DNA from: Propionibacteriaceae bacterium UBA6122
GTDB lineage: Bacteria; Actinomycetota; Actinomycetes; Propionibacteriales; Propionibacteriaceae
Length of the DNA: 7,858 bases
NCBI GenBank assembly: GCA_002428365.1
Contig: DIVW01000014.1
Coordinates: 1 to 7,858, forward strand
Direction: 5' to 3'
How positions within the stretch are numbered: the stretch's first letter is position 1; each line of letters starts with the position of its first letter. A program made the position numbers and the translations under genes. Positions 1 to 6,429 of this stretch are shown here, piece after piece. The notes beneath the pieces are model-generated. The model made no database searches. It was not told the origin of the DNA and saw nothing but the letters and a program-made list of their open reading frames with translations.

Positions 1-492
1 GACAAGGAAGGCTTCCTGCGCTCGGCGCGTTCACTGATCCAGACCATTGGGCGAGCCGCCCGAAATGTTGGCGGCCAGGTGCATATGTACGCCGACAAGA
101 TCACTCCCTCGATGGCTGCGGCCATCGATGAGACCAATCGCCGGCGCGAGAAGCAGGTGGCCTACAACACCGAGCGGGGCCTTGACCCCCAACCGCTACG
201 CAAGAAGATCGCCGACCTGACCGATCTGCTCGCTCGTGAAGATGCTGACACCAGCGAGTTGGTGGCGCGCTCGGGTGGTCGACGTCCGACCAGCCCACTG
301 CCAGCGACCTCAGTGCGTTCCCGAGACTTGGGTGACCTGCCAGCTGCGGAGTTGGCGGCCTTGATCAGCGAGTTGAATGATCAGATGCATGCGGCGGCCG
401 CGGAATTGCAGTTCGAATTGGCAGCGCGCCTGCGTGATGAGGTGGCGGACCTGAAGAAGACCCTGCGGCAGATCCTGGCGGCGACCAGCTGA
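1..492 (+). CDS. uvrB: UvrB, excinuclease ABC subunit B (C-terminal part, 5' end outside window)
   Basis: UvrB is the damage-verifying helicase-like subunit of the UvrABC nucleotide excision repair complex in the cytoplasm. The reading frame is open from base 1, and the last 163 residues are visible. They begin with DKEGFLRSARSLIQTIGRAARN, which contains the superfamily 2 helicase motif VI (QTIGRAARN). The UvrB-typical YADKIT, AIDETNRRR and YNTERGL segments follow. After a variable linker comes a C-terminal UVR motif at about residues 115-153 of the visible part (core ELQFELAARLRDEV), the element that contacts UvrC. The gene ends with TGA and nothing looks broken. The UvrA gene starts at the other end of the window, on the same strand. 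Identification is from conserved family motifs and is secure. Confidence 0.97.
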   Translation, partial: DKEGFLRSARSLIQTIGRAARNVGGQVHMYADKITPSMAAAIDETNRRREKQVAYNTERGLDPQPLRKKIADLTDLLAREDADTSELVARSGGRRPTSPLPATSVRSRDLGDLPAAELAALISELNDQMHAAAAELQFELAARLRDEVADLKKTLRQILAATS

Positions 493-580
493 CAGCCCAG
501 TTGGACGGGCTGGCGGTGGCTGCGACAATGGTCGCGAACTGCCGGGTCGCGCAACCAGACTCGATGGAGAAGGGCCAGTA
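493..580 (+). promoter_or_regulatory. uvrB-terC intergenic leader with small hairpins
   Basis: This 88-base gap holds two short inverted repeats. The first is CAGCCC (493-498) with GGGCTG (507-512), directly after the uvrB stop. It has no T-run behind it, so it is at most a weak terminator or an mRNA end. The second is GCGAC (522-526), which can pair with GTCGC at 531-535 or with the identical GTCGC at 546-550. A good Shine-Dalgarno stretch, GGAGAAGGG (566-574), lies six bases before the terC-like ATG. I see no convincing -35/-10 pair. I also do not recognise a yybP-ykoY manganese riboswitch, which precedes some terC/alx genes, and the gap looks too short for one. Co-transcription from uvrB remains possible. 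Confidence 0.35.
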
Positions 581-1561
581 ATGCACGTAACCACCGAGGT
601 GTGGCTGATCACGATAACCGCGATGGTGGTTTTGCTTGGGGTCGATCTGGTCTACATCGGCCGACGACCGCACGAGCCTTCGATGAAGGAAGCGGGCCTG
701 GCCATCGCGGTTTTCTCCGCCCTGGCGGTGGTTTTCGGCATCGGGATCTGGTACCTCTGGGGCGGGCGCTACGCGGGGGAATTCTTCGCTGGTTGGCTCA
801 CCGAGTACAGCCTGAGCGTGGACAACCTGTTCATCTTCGTGCTCATCATGGCCAACCTTCGAGTGCCCCGGCAGTTGCAGCAATACGCCCTGATGGTGGG
901 CATCATTTTGGCTTTGGTCTTCCGTGGCATCTTCATCGGCTTGGGGGCGGCAGCGATCGAGGCCTTCAGCTGGATCTTCTTCCTTTTCGGCGCCTTCCTG
1001 ATCTACACAGCCATCAAGTCCTACCTTGACTACCGCAAGCCTGATGACGAAGAGGACCTGACCGAGAACGCGGTGATGCGATGGGTTCGCAATACCTTCC
1101 CTGCCACCGAGGAGTTCCACGGCACCAAGCTCCACGTGAAGGTGGACGGCAAGCGTCTGATCACGCCGATGTTGTTCGTCATCGTTGCGCTGGGTACCAC
1201 CGACCTGCTGTTCGCCTTGGACTCGATTCCGGCCATCTACGGTCTCACCCAAGAGCCCTACTTGGTGTTCACTGCGAACGTGTTCGCCCTGATGGGGCTG
1301 CGGCAGCTCTACTTCCTGATCGGCGGCCTGCTCGAGCGACTGATCTACCTATCGGTTGGGTTGTCAGTCATTCTGGCCTTCATCGGAGTCAAACTGGTGC
1401 TCCACGCGTTCCACGAGTACGGCGTCGATCACGCACTCGGCTTCGACGCCGAAATTCCGATCTGGCTGTCATTGCTGGTGATCGTCGGCACCCTGGCTGT
1501 GACCACCATCGCCAGCCTGTTGGTGGCGCGGAAGCGCGCGATCGCGGCTAATACTGTTTGA
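581..1561 (+). CDS. TerC/Alx-family integral membrane protein (probable metal-ion exporter)
   Basis: This 326-residue protein has the usual length of the TerC/Alx family (TIGR03718-type). About nine hydrophobic segments can be seen. Family hallmarks are the acidic, polar membrane motif EYSLSVDNLFIF (residues 75-86, with E75 and D81) and its counterpart TTDLLFALDSIPAIYGLT (206-223, with D208 and D214), followed by FTANVFALMGLRQLYFLIGGLL (230-251). A charged cytoplasmic-type loop (about 151-195, DDEEDL) separates the two halves. Members have been linked to manganese export (Alx), to metal loading of secreted enzymes, and historically to tellurite resistance. Which of these applies here cannot be read from sequence. 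The start is ATG with a strong Shine-Dalgarno sequence at 566-574. It follows uvrB on the same strand and converges with the lacI-type gene. Family membership is sure; substrate is inference. Confidence 0.92.
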   Translation: MHVTTEVWLITITAMVVLLGVDLVYIGRRPHEPSMKEAGLAIAVFSALAVVFGIGIWYLWGGRYAGEFFAGWLTEYSLSVDNLFIFVLIMANLRVPRQLQQYALMVGIILALVFRGIFIGLGAAAIEAFSWIFFLFGAFLIYTAIKSYLDYRKPDDEEDLTENAVMRWVRNTFPATEEFHGTKLHVKVDGKRLITPMLFVIVALGTTDLLFALDSIPAIYGLTQEPYLVFTANVFALMGLRQLYFLIGGLLERLIYLSVGLSVILAFIGVKLVLHAFHEYGVDHALGFDAEIPIWLSLLVIVGTLAVTTIASLLVARKRAIAANTV

Positions 1562-1594
1562 TCGGCCGGATGGATCGAACCCGCGCCGCGATCG

Positions 1595-1608
1595 AGACAA
1601 CGATGTCA
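1595..1608. promoter_or_regulatory. Second LacI-type operator-like site (imperfect palindrome)
   Basis: AGACAACGATGTCA matches the perfect palindrome at 2762-2775 (TGACATCGATGTCA) at 12 of 14 positions and keeps the central CG and both GAC/GTC arms. It lies in the 76-base gap between the convergent terC-like and lacI-type genes, about 1.17 kb (centre to centre) from the main site. I infer a possible auxiliary operator for the same repressor. With equal base frequencies, a site this close is expected about 0.05 times in a window of this size, so chance is unlikely but not excluded. The gap also has a T-rich run (1613-1622), but the hairpin before it is weak (GACA/TGTC, four pairs), so I do not call a terminator. 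Confidence 0.4.
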
Positions 1609-1637
1609 GTGGTTTCTTTTTTGAGCCTTCGACGGCG

Positions 1638-2693
1638 TCAACGAGTCGGTGATATTTCGCCGCTGCCGCGGGGGATCAACTTGGCCGGAATGATCACCTG
1701 CTCGACCGGCAGTTGGTCTCCGTCGAGCCGACGGAACAGCCGCTGTGCTGCGGCCTCGCCAATGGCCCGGGCGTCCTGGGCAATCACGGTGATGGCGGGC
1801 TGAAGCAGATCGGCCAATGGAAGATCGTCAAAGCCGATCAAGGCCACATCGTGCTGGCGTCCCAGCGAGTGCAGTGCGCGCAACACCCCTAGCGTGATCA
1901 GGTTCTGGGCACTGAAGATGGCGGTCGGCGGGTCAGGCTGGGCGAGTAGCGACCGCATCAATTGCTCGGCAGGTTCGGCGCCGTGGACGTCGGTGCGAAT
2001 GGTTGCCTCGCCGGTGGGGATCCCGGCCCGTCCCAACTCCTCAAGGAAGCCGTGACGCCGTTCGGAGGCGGTGTTGATCGATACGTTGTCGACCAGCAGG
2101 GCGATGCGACGATGGCCGCGCTCGATGAGGTGGCGGGTGCCAGCTGCGGCGGCTTCCCTGTTGTCGCTTGTCACCGAGTCTGCGTTCAGGCCGACGGGAG
2201 TTCGGTCGACGAACACAATGGGTATGCCTCGCTCGACCGCAGAGACCAAATAGCTGAGATCCTGCGAGGCTGTGGTGATGATCAGACCGTCCACGCGACG
2301 GCGCAGGAACTCCTTGACTCCAAGTGCTTCGCGCGTTGGGTCCTCGTCCATGCTGGCTGCCAGTACTGACACGCCATGTCGGCGGGCTTGGGTTTCGACG
2401 GCCCGGTGAATGCCTCCGGCGAAGGGGTTATCGACGCTGCTGATCAGCAATCCGATGGTTCGGGTGCGACCTCCGGCTCGGCGCAGACTGCCAGCTTGCA
2501 TGTCGACGTGATAGTCGAGCGCAGCGATTGCCTCCCAAACCCGCTTCGCCATTGCGTCGCTGACGTTGGGTTCTTCGTTGACCACCCGCGACACGGTCTT
2601 GGTGCCAACGCCGGCTAGGAGGGCGACCTGTTTCATGGTGGCGGGTTGGCGCGCCGGCCTTGAGCCGGGGGTGGGAGATCCAGGAGAGGTCAC
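1638..2693 (-). CDS. LacI/GalR-family transcriptional regulator of the adjacent sugar operon
   Basis: This is a cytoplasmic DNA-binding repressor with a sugar-binding core. Counting from the internal Met at 2636, the N-terminal helix-turn-helix is MKQVALLAGVGTKTVSRVVN (1-20). The hinge region follows, ending in QAGSLRR (47-53) with the leucine that usually intercalates in the minor groove. From about residue 60 a periplasmic-binding-protein-like domain carries SSVDNPF (66-72), VDRTP (143-147), SDNREAA (157-163) and GFDDLPLA (268-275). From Met the length is 332 residues. I prefer the GTG at 2693 (351 residues), because a weak GAG lies upstream of it and no Shine-Dalgarno sequence precedes the ATG. 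The frame runs open into the frcB antisense, but no better start exists there. It diverges from the transporter operon across a palindromic operator, so it is very probably its local regulator and likely autoregulated. The effector is unknown; a sugar is expected. Confidence 0.94.
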   Translation of the reverse strand: MTSPGSPTPGSRPARQPATMKQVALLAGVGTKTVSRVVNEEPNVSDAMAKRVWEAIAALDYHVDMQAGSLRRAGGRTRTIGLLISSVDNPFAGGIHRAVETQARRHGVSVLAASMDEDPTREALGVKEFLRRRVDGLIITTASQDLSYLVSAVERGIPIVFVDRTPVGLNADSVTSDNREAAAAGTRHLIERGHRRIALLVDNVSINTASERRHGFLEELGRAGIPTGEATIRTDVHGAEPAEQLMRSLLAQPDPPTAIFSAQNLITLGVLRALHSLGRQHDVALIGFDDLPLADLLQPAITVIAQDARAIGEAAAQRLFRRLDGDQLPVEQVIIPAKLIPRGSGEISPTR

Positions 2694-2720
2694 GGTCAGG
2701 TCTCGGTTTCGTTCTGTTTC

Positions 2721-2750
2721 TTGACTCGGTATTGGTGATGATCCTACAGT
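2721..2750 (+). promoter_or_regulatory. Candidate promoter of the sugar ABC operon
   Basis: TTGACT (2721-2726) and TACAGT (2745-2750) are separated by 18 bases. They match the sigma-70-type consensus at five and four of six positions. Transcription would start near 2757, about 55 bases before the binding-protein ATG and just upstream of the palindrome at 2762-2775. That geometry suits steric repression by a LacI-family protein. This is a call by eye, and no start site was measured. Confidence 0.5.
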
Positions 2751-2776
2751 CCTACCACGGATGACATCGATGTCAA
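2741..2776 (-). promoter_or_regulatory. Possible divergent promoter of the lacI-type gene
   Basis: On the minus strand a perfect TTGACA hexamer (2776-2771) is embedded in the operator palindrome. Downstream there are two -10-like choices: TAGGAC at 2754-2749 with a 16-base spacer, or TAGGAT at 2746-2741. TAGGAT matches better (TANNNT) but lies too far (24 bases) from that TTGACA. Whichever is used, the operator covers the -35 region of the regulator's promoter, which predicts autoregulation. The -10 region overlaps that of the opposing promoter, so the two would compete for polymerase. Confidence 0.3.
2762..2775. promoter_or_regulatory. LacI-family operator: perfect 14-bp palindrome
   Basis: TGACATCGATGTCA is exactly self-complementary and has the central CG characteristic of LacI/GalR-family operators. 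It lies in the gap between the divergent lacI-type gene and the sugar-binding-protein gene, just downstream of the predicted plus-strand start point. It is the obvious binding site for the neighbouring regulator. The ATG at 2761 overlaps this element and is therefore an unlikely start for the binding protein. Confidence 0.75.
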
Positions 2777-2811
2777 TCCCGGCGACGCAGAAAGAAAGGC
2801 GACAACACACG

Positions 2812-3849
2812 ATGAGCCTCAAGCACCTTGCGGTCCTCGGACTCGCGCTTCCTCTTGTACTCACTGCTTGCAGTTCGGGCGCTGCCCCTACTGCCAGCGG
2901 ACCGGCAAGTTCGGACCAGATTGTTGTGGGTCTGATCACCAAGACCGAAACCAACCCGTTCTTCGTGAAGATGAAGGAGGGCGCGCAGGCCAAAGCAACT
3001 GAACTTGGGGTGAAGCTCCTCACTGGTGCCGGCGCTAAGGACGGTGACAACGAGGGCCAGGTCACCGCGATGGAGAACATGATCAACGCAGGCGCCAAGG
3101 GCATCCTGATCACGCCAAGCGACACCAAAGCCATCGTGCCTTCGATCGAGAAGGCGCGTGCCGCAGGGGTCGTGGTCATCGCCCTCGACACAGCGACCGA
3201 TCCGCAGAGTGCCTCGGACGCGTTGTTCGCCACCGATAACTTCAAGGCTGGTGAACTGATCGGTCAGTGGGCAGCTAAAGAGATGGCAGGCAAGACCCCG
3301 GTGATCGCCACCCTCGATCTTCAGCCCGGCATCACCGTTGGCGCTCAGCGTCACAACGGCTTCCTGCAGGGCATGGGTCTGGTTTCGGGAATCGCTGCCG
3401 ACTCCACTGATCTGGCTACTTCCAAGGAAGTGGTTTGTGCCCAGGACACCCATGGTGACCAGACTGAAGGTCAGACTGCGATGGAGAACTGCCTGAGCAA
3501 GAACTCCGACATCAACTTGGTCTACACCATCAACGAACCGGCGGCTTTCGGTGCCTACACCGCACTGAAGAACGCGGGCAAAGAAAAGGACGTCATCATC
3601 GTTTCGGTTGACGGCGGATGCCAGGGCGTTCAGGGTGTGGTTGACGGCAAGATCGCAGCCACCTCCCAGCAGTACCCACTGAAGATGGCTTCTCTTGGTG
3701 TTGAAGCGATCGTGAACTACGCCAAGACCGGTACCAAGCCGTCTGGCTACACCGACACCGGCGTCACGCTGATCACCGACAAGGCCCAGGCCGGAGTAGA
3801 TAGCAAGGACTCCGCTTACGGCACAGCCAACTGCTGGGGCAACAAGTAA
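2812..3849 (+). CDS. frcB: Sugar ABC transporter substrate-binding lipoprotein, fructose-type (FrcB-like)
   Basis: This is the extracellular, membrane-anchored binding protein of the importer, 345 residues long. It begins with a lipoprotein signal peptide, MSLKHLAVLGLALPLVLTAC; the lipobox is LTAC and Cys20 would be the lipidated residue. A low-complexity linker and a periplasmic-binding-protein type I fold (Peripla_BP_4) follow. Stretches very like rhizobial fructose-binding FrcB are GLITKTETNPFFVKMKEGA (40-58), AGAKGILITPSDTKAIVPSI (93-112), IALDT (123-127), FATDNFKAGELIG (139-151), VYTINEPAAFGAY (237-249), VSVDGGCQGV (264-273) and TSQQYPL (284-290). The ATG at 2812 is chosen because the signal peptide begins there; AAAGAAAGG lies 12 bases upstream. 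The upstream ATG at 2761 would put 17 charged residues before the signal. Four mature cysteines besides Cys20 (209, 227, 270, 341) could form disulfides. Fructose is the likeliest ligand; ribose, mannose or another monosaccharide is possible. Confidence 0.9.
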   Translation: MSLKHLAVLGLALPLVLTACSSGAAPTASGPASSDQIVVGLITKTETNPFFVKMKEGAQAKATELGVKLLTGAGAKDGDNEGQVTAMENMINAGAKGILITPSDTKAIVPSIEKARAAGVVVIALDTATDPQSASDALFATDNFKAGELIGQWAAKEMAGKTPVIATLDLQPGITVGAQRHNGFLQGMGLVSGIAADSTDLATSKEVVCAQDTHGDQTEGQTAMENCLSKNSDINLVYTINEPAAFGAYTALKNAGKEKDVIIVSVDGGCQGVQGVVDGKIAATSQQYPLKMASLGVEAIVNYAKTGTKPSGYTDTGVTLITDKAQAGVDSKDSAYGTANCWGNK

Positions 3850-3860
3850 ATCAACAGGGT

Positions 3861-3900
3861 CTGGGTGGCGGCGAGGCTGACTGGCAGCGCCGCCACCCAG
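3861..3900 (+). promoter_or_regulatory. Intercistronic stem-loop between binding-protein and permease genes
   Basis: CTGGGTGGCGGCG (3861-3873) is perfectly complementary to CGCCGCCACCCAG (3888-3900), giving a 13-bp GC-rich stem with a 14-base loop. It fills most of the 74-base gap after the binding-protein stop. No T-run follows, so it is not a standard intrinsic terminator. Such hairpins after binding-protein genes are known in other ABC operons (for example malE-malF) to protect upstream mRNA, giving more binding protein than permease. That role is inferred here. The permease Shine-Dalgarno sequence (GAAAGG, 3905-3910) lies just outside the stem. Confidence 0.75.
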
Positions 3901-3923
3901 CGCACAGAAAGGCACGACGAACC

Positions 3924-4907
3924 ATGAGCTCAGCGCTGAGCCCGGCGGTCGACCGGCGTCCGGGCGTCGCCAAAGTCCTATTCGGATCCCCAATCCTCGG
4001 CCCGCTGGCCGCGCTGCTGATGGCCAGCATTTTCTTCGCCATCATGAGCCCACGGTTCCTTAGCGGCCCCAACTTTTCCTTGATCCTTCAGCAGGTCATG
4101 GTGGTGGGGGTACTGGCAATCGGCCAAACCCTGGTCATCATCACCACCGGGATCGACCTGTCCAACGGCATGGTGATGGCGTTGTCGGGAGTGCTGATGG
4201 CTAGCTTCGCCGCACAGAAAGGTCTCAACCCGTTGCTGGCAGTCTCTTTGGGGCTGCTTGTGGCGGTGGGCTTCGGCCTGCTCAACGGAGCTCTGGTCAC
4301 CGGGGTTGGGTTGCCAGCCTTCATCGTGACTCTTGGGACGATGAACATCGCATACGCGCTGACTCGGATCTACACCACCTCGACAGTCACCGGGCTGCCC
4401 GATCCGCTGACCTTCTTGGGTGACACCTTCAATCTCGGCGGAACGGCAATCGCCTGGGGGACGGTCTTGATGGTGGTTCTTTATGCGATCACCTGGTTCG
4501 CGCTGCGCTACACCGCCGCGGGTCGATCAGTGTTTGCCGTAGGGGACAACATCGAGGCTGCGCGGCTGTCCGGCATCAACACCAAGCGAGTGCTGATGGG
4601 TGTCTACGCCTTCGCTGGCTTGGCCTACGGAATCGCGGCCCTGCTGCAGGTGGCTCGCACCGGAGTGGGCGACCCGCAAGCCGGCCAGAACTCCAACCTG
4701 GACAGCATCACTGCGGTGGTATTAGGTGGCACCAGCCTCTTTGGTGGGCGGGGCAGCATTGTCGGCACCCTGATCGGTGCGCTCATCGTGGGCGTCTTCC
4801 GCAACGGCCTGCAACTAATGGGCGTCGAGTCGACCTATCAGGTGCTGGTGACCGGCATTCTGGTCATTGCTGCGGTCTCAGTCGATCAACTCACCCACCG
4901 CAAGTGA
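3924..4907 (+). CDS. frcC: Sugar ABC transporter permease (FrcC/RbsC family)
   Basis: This 327-residue inner-membrane permease belongs to the BPD_transp_2 family, which forms the translocation channel as a dimer. A short polar N-terminus leads into about eight to ten hydrophobic segments. Family landmarks are TTGIDLSNGMVMALSGVLMA (74-93), GLPAFIVTLGTMNIAYALTR (129-148), the cytoplasmic coupling-type loop AAGRSVFAVGDNIEAARLSG (198-217), and the C-terminal block DSITAVVLGGTSLFGGRGSI (260-279). The ATG has GAAAGG 13 bases upstream, a layout nearly identical to that before the binding-protein gene. Only one permease gene is present, so the channel is presumably a homodimer. This differs from the bifidobacterial fructose importer, which uses two permeases. 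It lies downstream of the 13-bp stem-loop, and its stop is ten bases before the ATPase ATG. Confidence 0.93.
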   Translation: MSSALSPAVDRRPGVAKVLFGSPILGPLAALLMASIFFAIMSPRFLSGPNFSLILQQVMVVGVLAIGQTLVIITTGIDLSNGMVMALSGVLMASFAAQKGLNPLLAVSLGLLVAVGFGLLNGALVTGVGLPAFIVTLGTMNIAYALTRIYTTSTVTGLPDPLTFLGDTFNLGGTAIAWGTVLMVVLYAITWFALRYTAAGRSVFAVGDNIEAARLSGINTKRVLMGVYAFAGLAYGIAALLQVARTGVGDPQAGQNSNLDSITAVVLGGTSLFGGRGSIVGTLIGALIVGVFRNGLQLMGVESTYQVLVTGILVIAAVSVDQLTHRK

Positions 4908-4917
4908 TGTGGGCACA

Positions 4918-6429
4918 ATGACTGACCAGACTGCGCCCGCCCCGCTGCTGGAAATGCGTGGCATTGGCAAGAGCTTTCCTGGCGTGAAGGCGCTGGCCGG
5001 AGTGAACCTTCGGGTGCGGGCCGGGCAGGTCCATGCCCTCCTCGGAGAAAACGGGGCCGGCAAGTCGACCCTGATCAAGATCCTCTCCGGTGCCTACACC
5101 CGCGATGAAGGCGAGATCTTCGTCGACGGGGTCAAGGTGGACATCCGAAACCCGGGTGACGCCGAGCGGTTGGGCATCTCCACGATTTATCAGGAATTCA
5201 ACCTCGCCCCGAACATGACCGTGGCAGAGAACATCTTCCTGGGCCACCTGCCCACCAAGCTTGGCAAGGTCGATTGGGCCCAGGCGCGTCAGCGGGCCCG
5301 CGAGCTCCTGGACAGCCTCAACGTCTCGTTGCCCGTGGATGCAATTACCGGCAGGCTCTCGGTGGCTCAGCAGCAGATGGTCGAGATCGCCAAAGCGCTG
5401 AACCGTAACACGCGGATCCTGGTGATGGACGAGCCATCGGCTGTGCTAAGCGAACAAGATATTGAGCAGTTGTTTGCGGTGGTACGGCGCCTTCAGGCCG
5501 CTGGTATCGGCATCATCTACATCTCCCACCGGCTGAAGGAGATCTTCGAGGTGGCTGACGAAGTGACGGTGCTCAAGGACGGCAGCTACATCGACACCCG
5601 ACAAGTGTCCGAGGTCAATCTGGACGAATTGGTGAGATTGATGATCGGTCGTGACCTCGCCGATGTCTATCCAAAACGCACCGGAGTTCCCGGTGAGGTG
5701 GTGCTGGAAGTGTCGCAGTTGGCTCAAGCTCACCTCGTCAAGGAGGTTTCCTTCACTGTCAGGGCGGGAGAGATCGTCGGCTTCGCCGGGATTACCGGCT
5801 CGGGGCGTACCGAAGTTGCCCGGGTGCTCTTCGGCGCTGATCGAGCAACCGCTGGCGAAATGCACCTGATCGGCAAGCCCTACCGACCCCGCTCGCCCAG
5901 GGAGGCCATCGATCGGGGCGTGGCATTGGTGACCGAGGATCGCAAGCGGCAAGGGCTGCTGTTGAAGCTGCAGGTCTTTTTCAACGTCACGGTGGCAGGG
6001 CTCAATCGGCTCACCAAGCTTGGCCTGCTGCAGCTGGGGCAGGAGAAGGCTCTGGTCGCCAAGTGGATTGAGAACCTTCGGATCAAAACTCCATCGCCGG
6101 AATTCATGGTGGTCAACATGAGTGGGGGCAATCAGCAGAAAGTGGTGCTGGCCCGCTGGCTGAGCCTGGGAATCAAGGTGTTCATTCTCGACGAGCCGAC
6201 CCGCGGCATTGATGTGGGTAGCAAGTCTGAGATCTACCAAATCATGGCCGACCTGGCTGACCAGGGGGTAGCCATCATCATGATCTCCTCCGAACTGCCC
6301 GAGGTGCTGGGCATGAGCGACCGGGTCCTGGTGATGCGCGACGGCCGGATCGCTGCCGATTTGGACCGATCCCTTGCCACCGAGGAACGGGTCATGCACT
6401 ACGCGGTGGGCCGTTTGGAGCCGGCATGA
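4918..6429 (+). CDS. Sugar ABC transporter ATP-binding protein with two ATPase domains (RbsA type)
   Basis: This 503-residue cytoplasmic ATPase drives the importer and has the standard RbsA/MglA length. Domain 1 has Walker A GENGAGKST (43-51), Q-loop YQE (91-93), a signature-region LSVAQQQMVEIAKA (147-160), Walker B ILVMDEP (167-173) and the switch His204. Domain 2 has a degenerate Walker A, GITGSGRTE (291-299), in which the catalytic Lys is replaced. This is normal for the second half of this family. It also has TEDRKRQGL (339-347), signature MSGGNQQK (401-408) and Walker B VFILDEP (421-427). The ATG at 4918 follows the permease stop by ten bases; an in-frame GTG at 4909 and an upstream ATG at 4867, inside the permease, are less likely. 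No strong Shine-Dalgarno sequence is present, which suggests translational coupling. Rhizobial FrcA has a single ATPase domain, so I leave the symbol empty. Confidence 0.93.
   Translation: MTDQTAPAPLLEMRGIGKSFPGVKALAGVNLRVRAGQVHALLGENGAGKSTLIKILSGAYTRDEGEIFVDGVKVDIRNPGDAERLGISTIYQEFNLAPNMTVAENIFLGHLPTKLGKVDWAQARQRARELLDSLNVSLPVDAITGRLSVAQQQMVEIAKALNRNTRILVMDEPSAVLSEQDIEQLFAVVRRLQAAGIGIIYISHRLKEIFEVADEVTVLKDGSYIDTRQVSEVNLDELVRLMIGRDLADVYPKRTGVPGEVVLEVSQLAQAHLVKEVSFTVRAGEIVGFAGITGSGRTEVARVLFGADRATAGEMHLIGKPYRPRSPREAIDRGVALVTEDRKRQGLLLKLQVFFNVTVAGLNRLTKLGLLQLGQEKALVAKWIENLRIKTPSPEFMVVNMSGGNQQKVVLARWLSLGIKVFILDEPTRGIDVGSKSEIYQIMADLADQGVAIIMISSELPEVLGMSDRVLVMRDGRIAADLDRSLATEERVMHYAVGRLEPA

Noticed and set aside
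123..130. CATCGATG inside uvrB as a third operator copy
   Set aside because: Only the eight-base core matches, the outer TGA/TCA arms are absent, and it lies inside a conserved coding segment (AIDE).
365..1252. 295-residue minus-strand frame opposite uvrB and the terC-like gene
   Set aside because: It is highly charged, low in recognisable structure and antisense to two secure genes. I treat it as a shadow.
1596..1622. Intrinsic terminator between the terC-like and lacI-type genes
   Set aside because: A T-rich run exists at 1613-1622, but the stem before it is only four pairs and several bases away. The inverted symmetry is better explained as an operator-like site.
2761..2811. Upstream ATG (2761) as start of the binding protein
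   Set aside because: It would overlap the operator and place polar residues before a classic lipoprotein signal peptide. The ATG at 2812 fits far better.
2694..3245. Long N-terminal extension of the lacI-type reading frame, up to 535 residues
   Set aside because: The extension runs antisense through the frcB-like gene and the operator. LacI-family proteins start just before the helix-turn-helix, so this is an open shadow frame in GC-rich DNA.
2773..3993. 406-residue open frame on the minus strand opposite the binding-protein gene
   Set aside because: No recognisable domain, and it spans the operator-proximal leader and an intergenic hairpin. The plus-strand gene explains this region fully.
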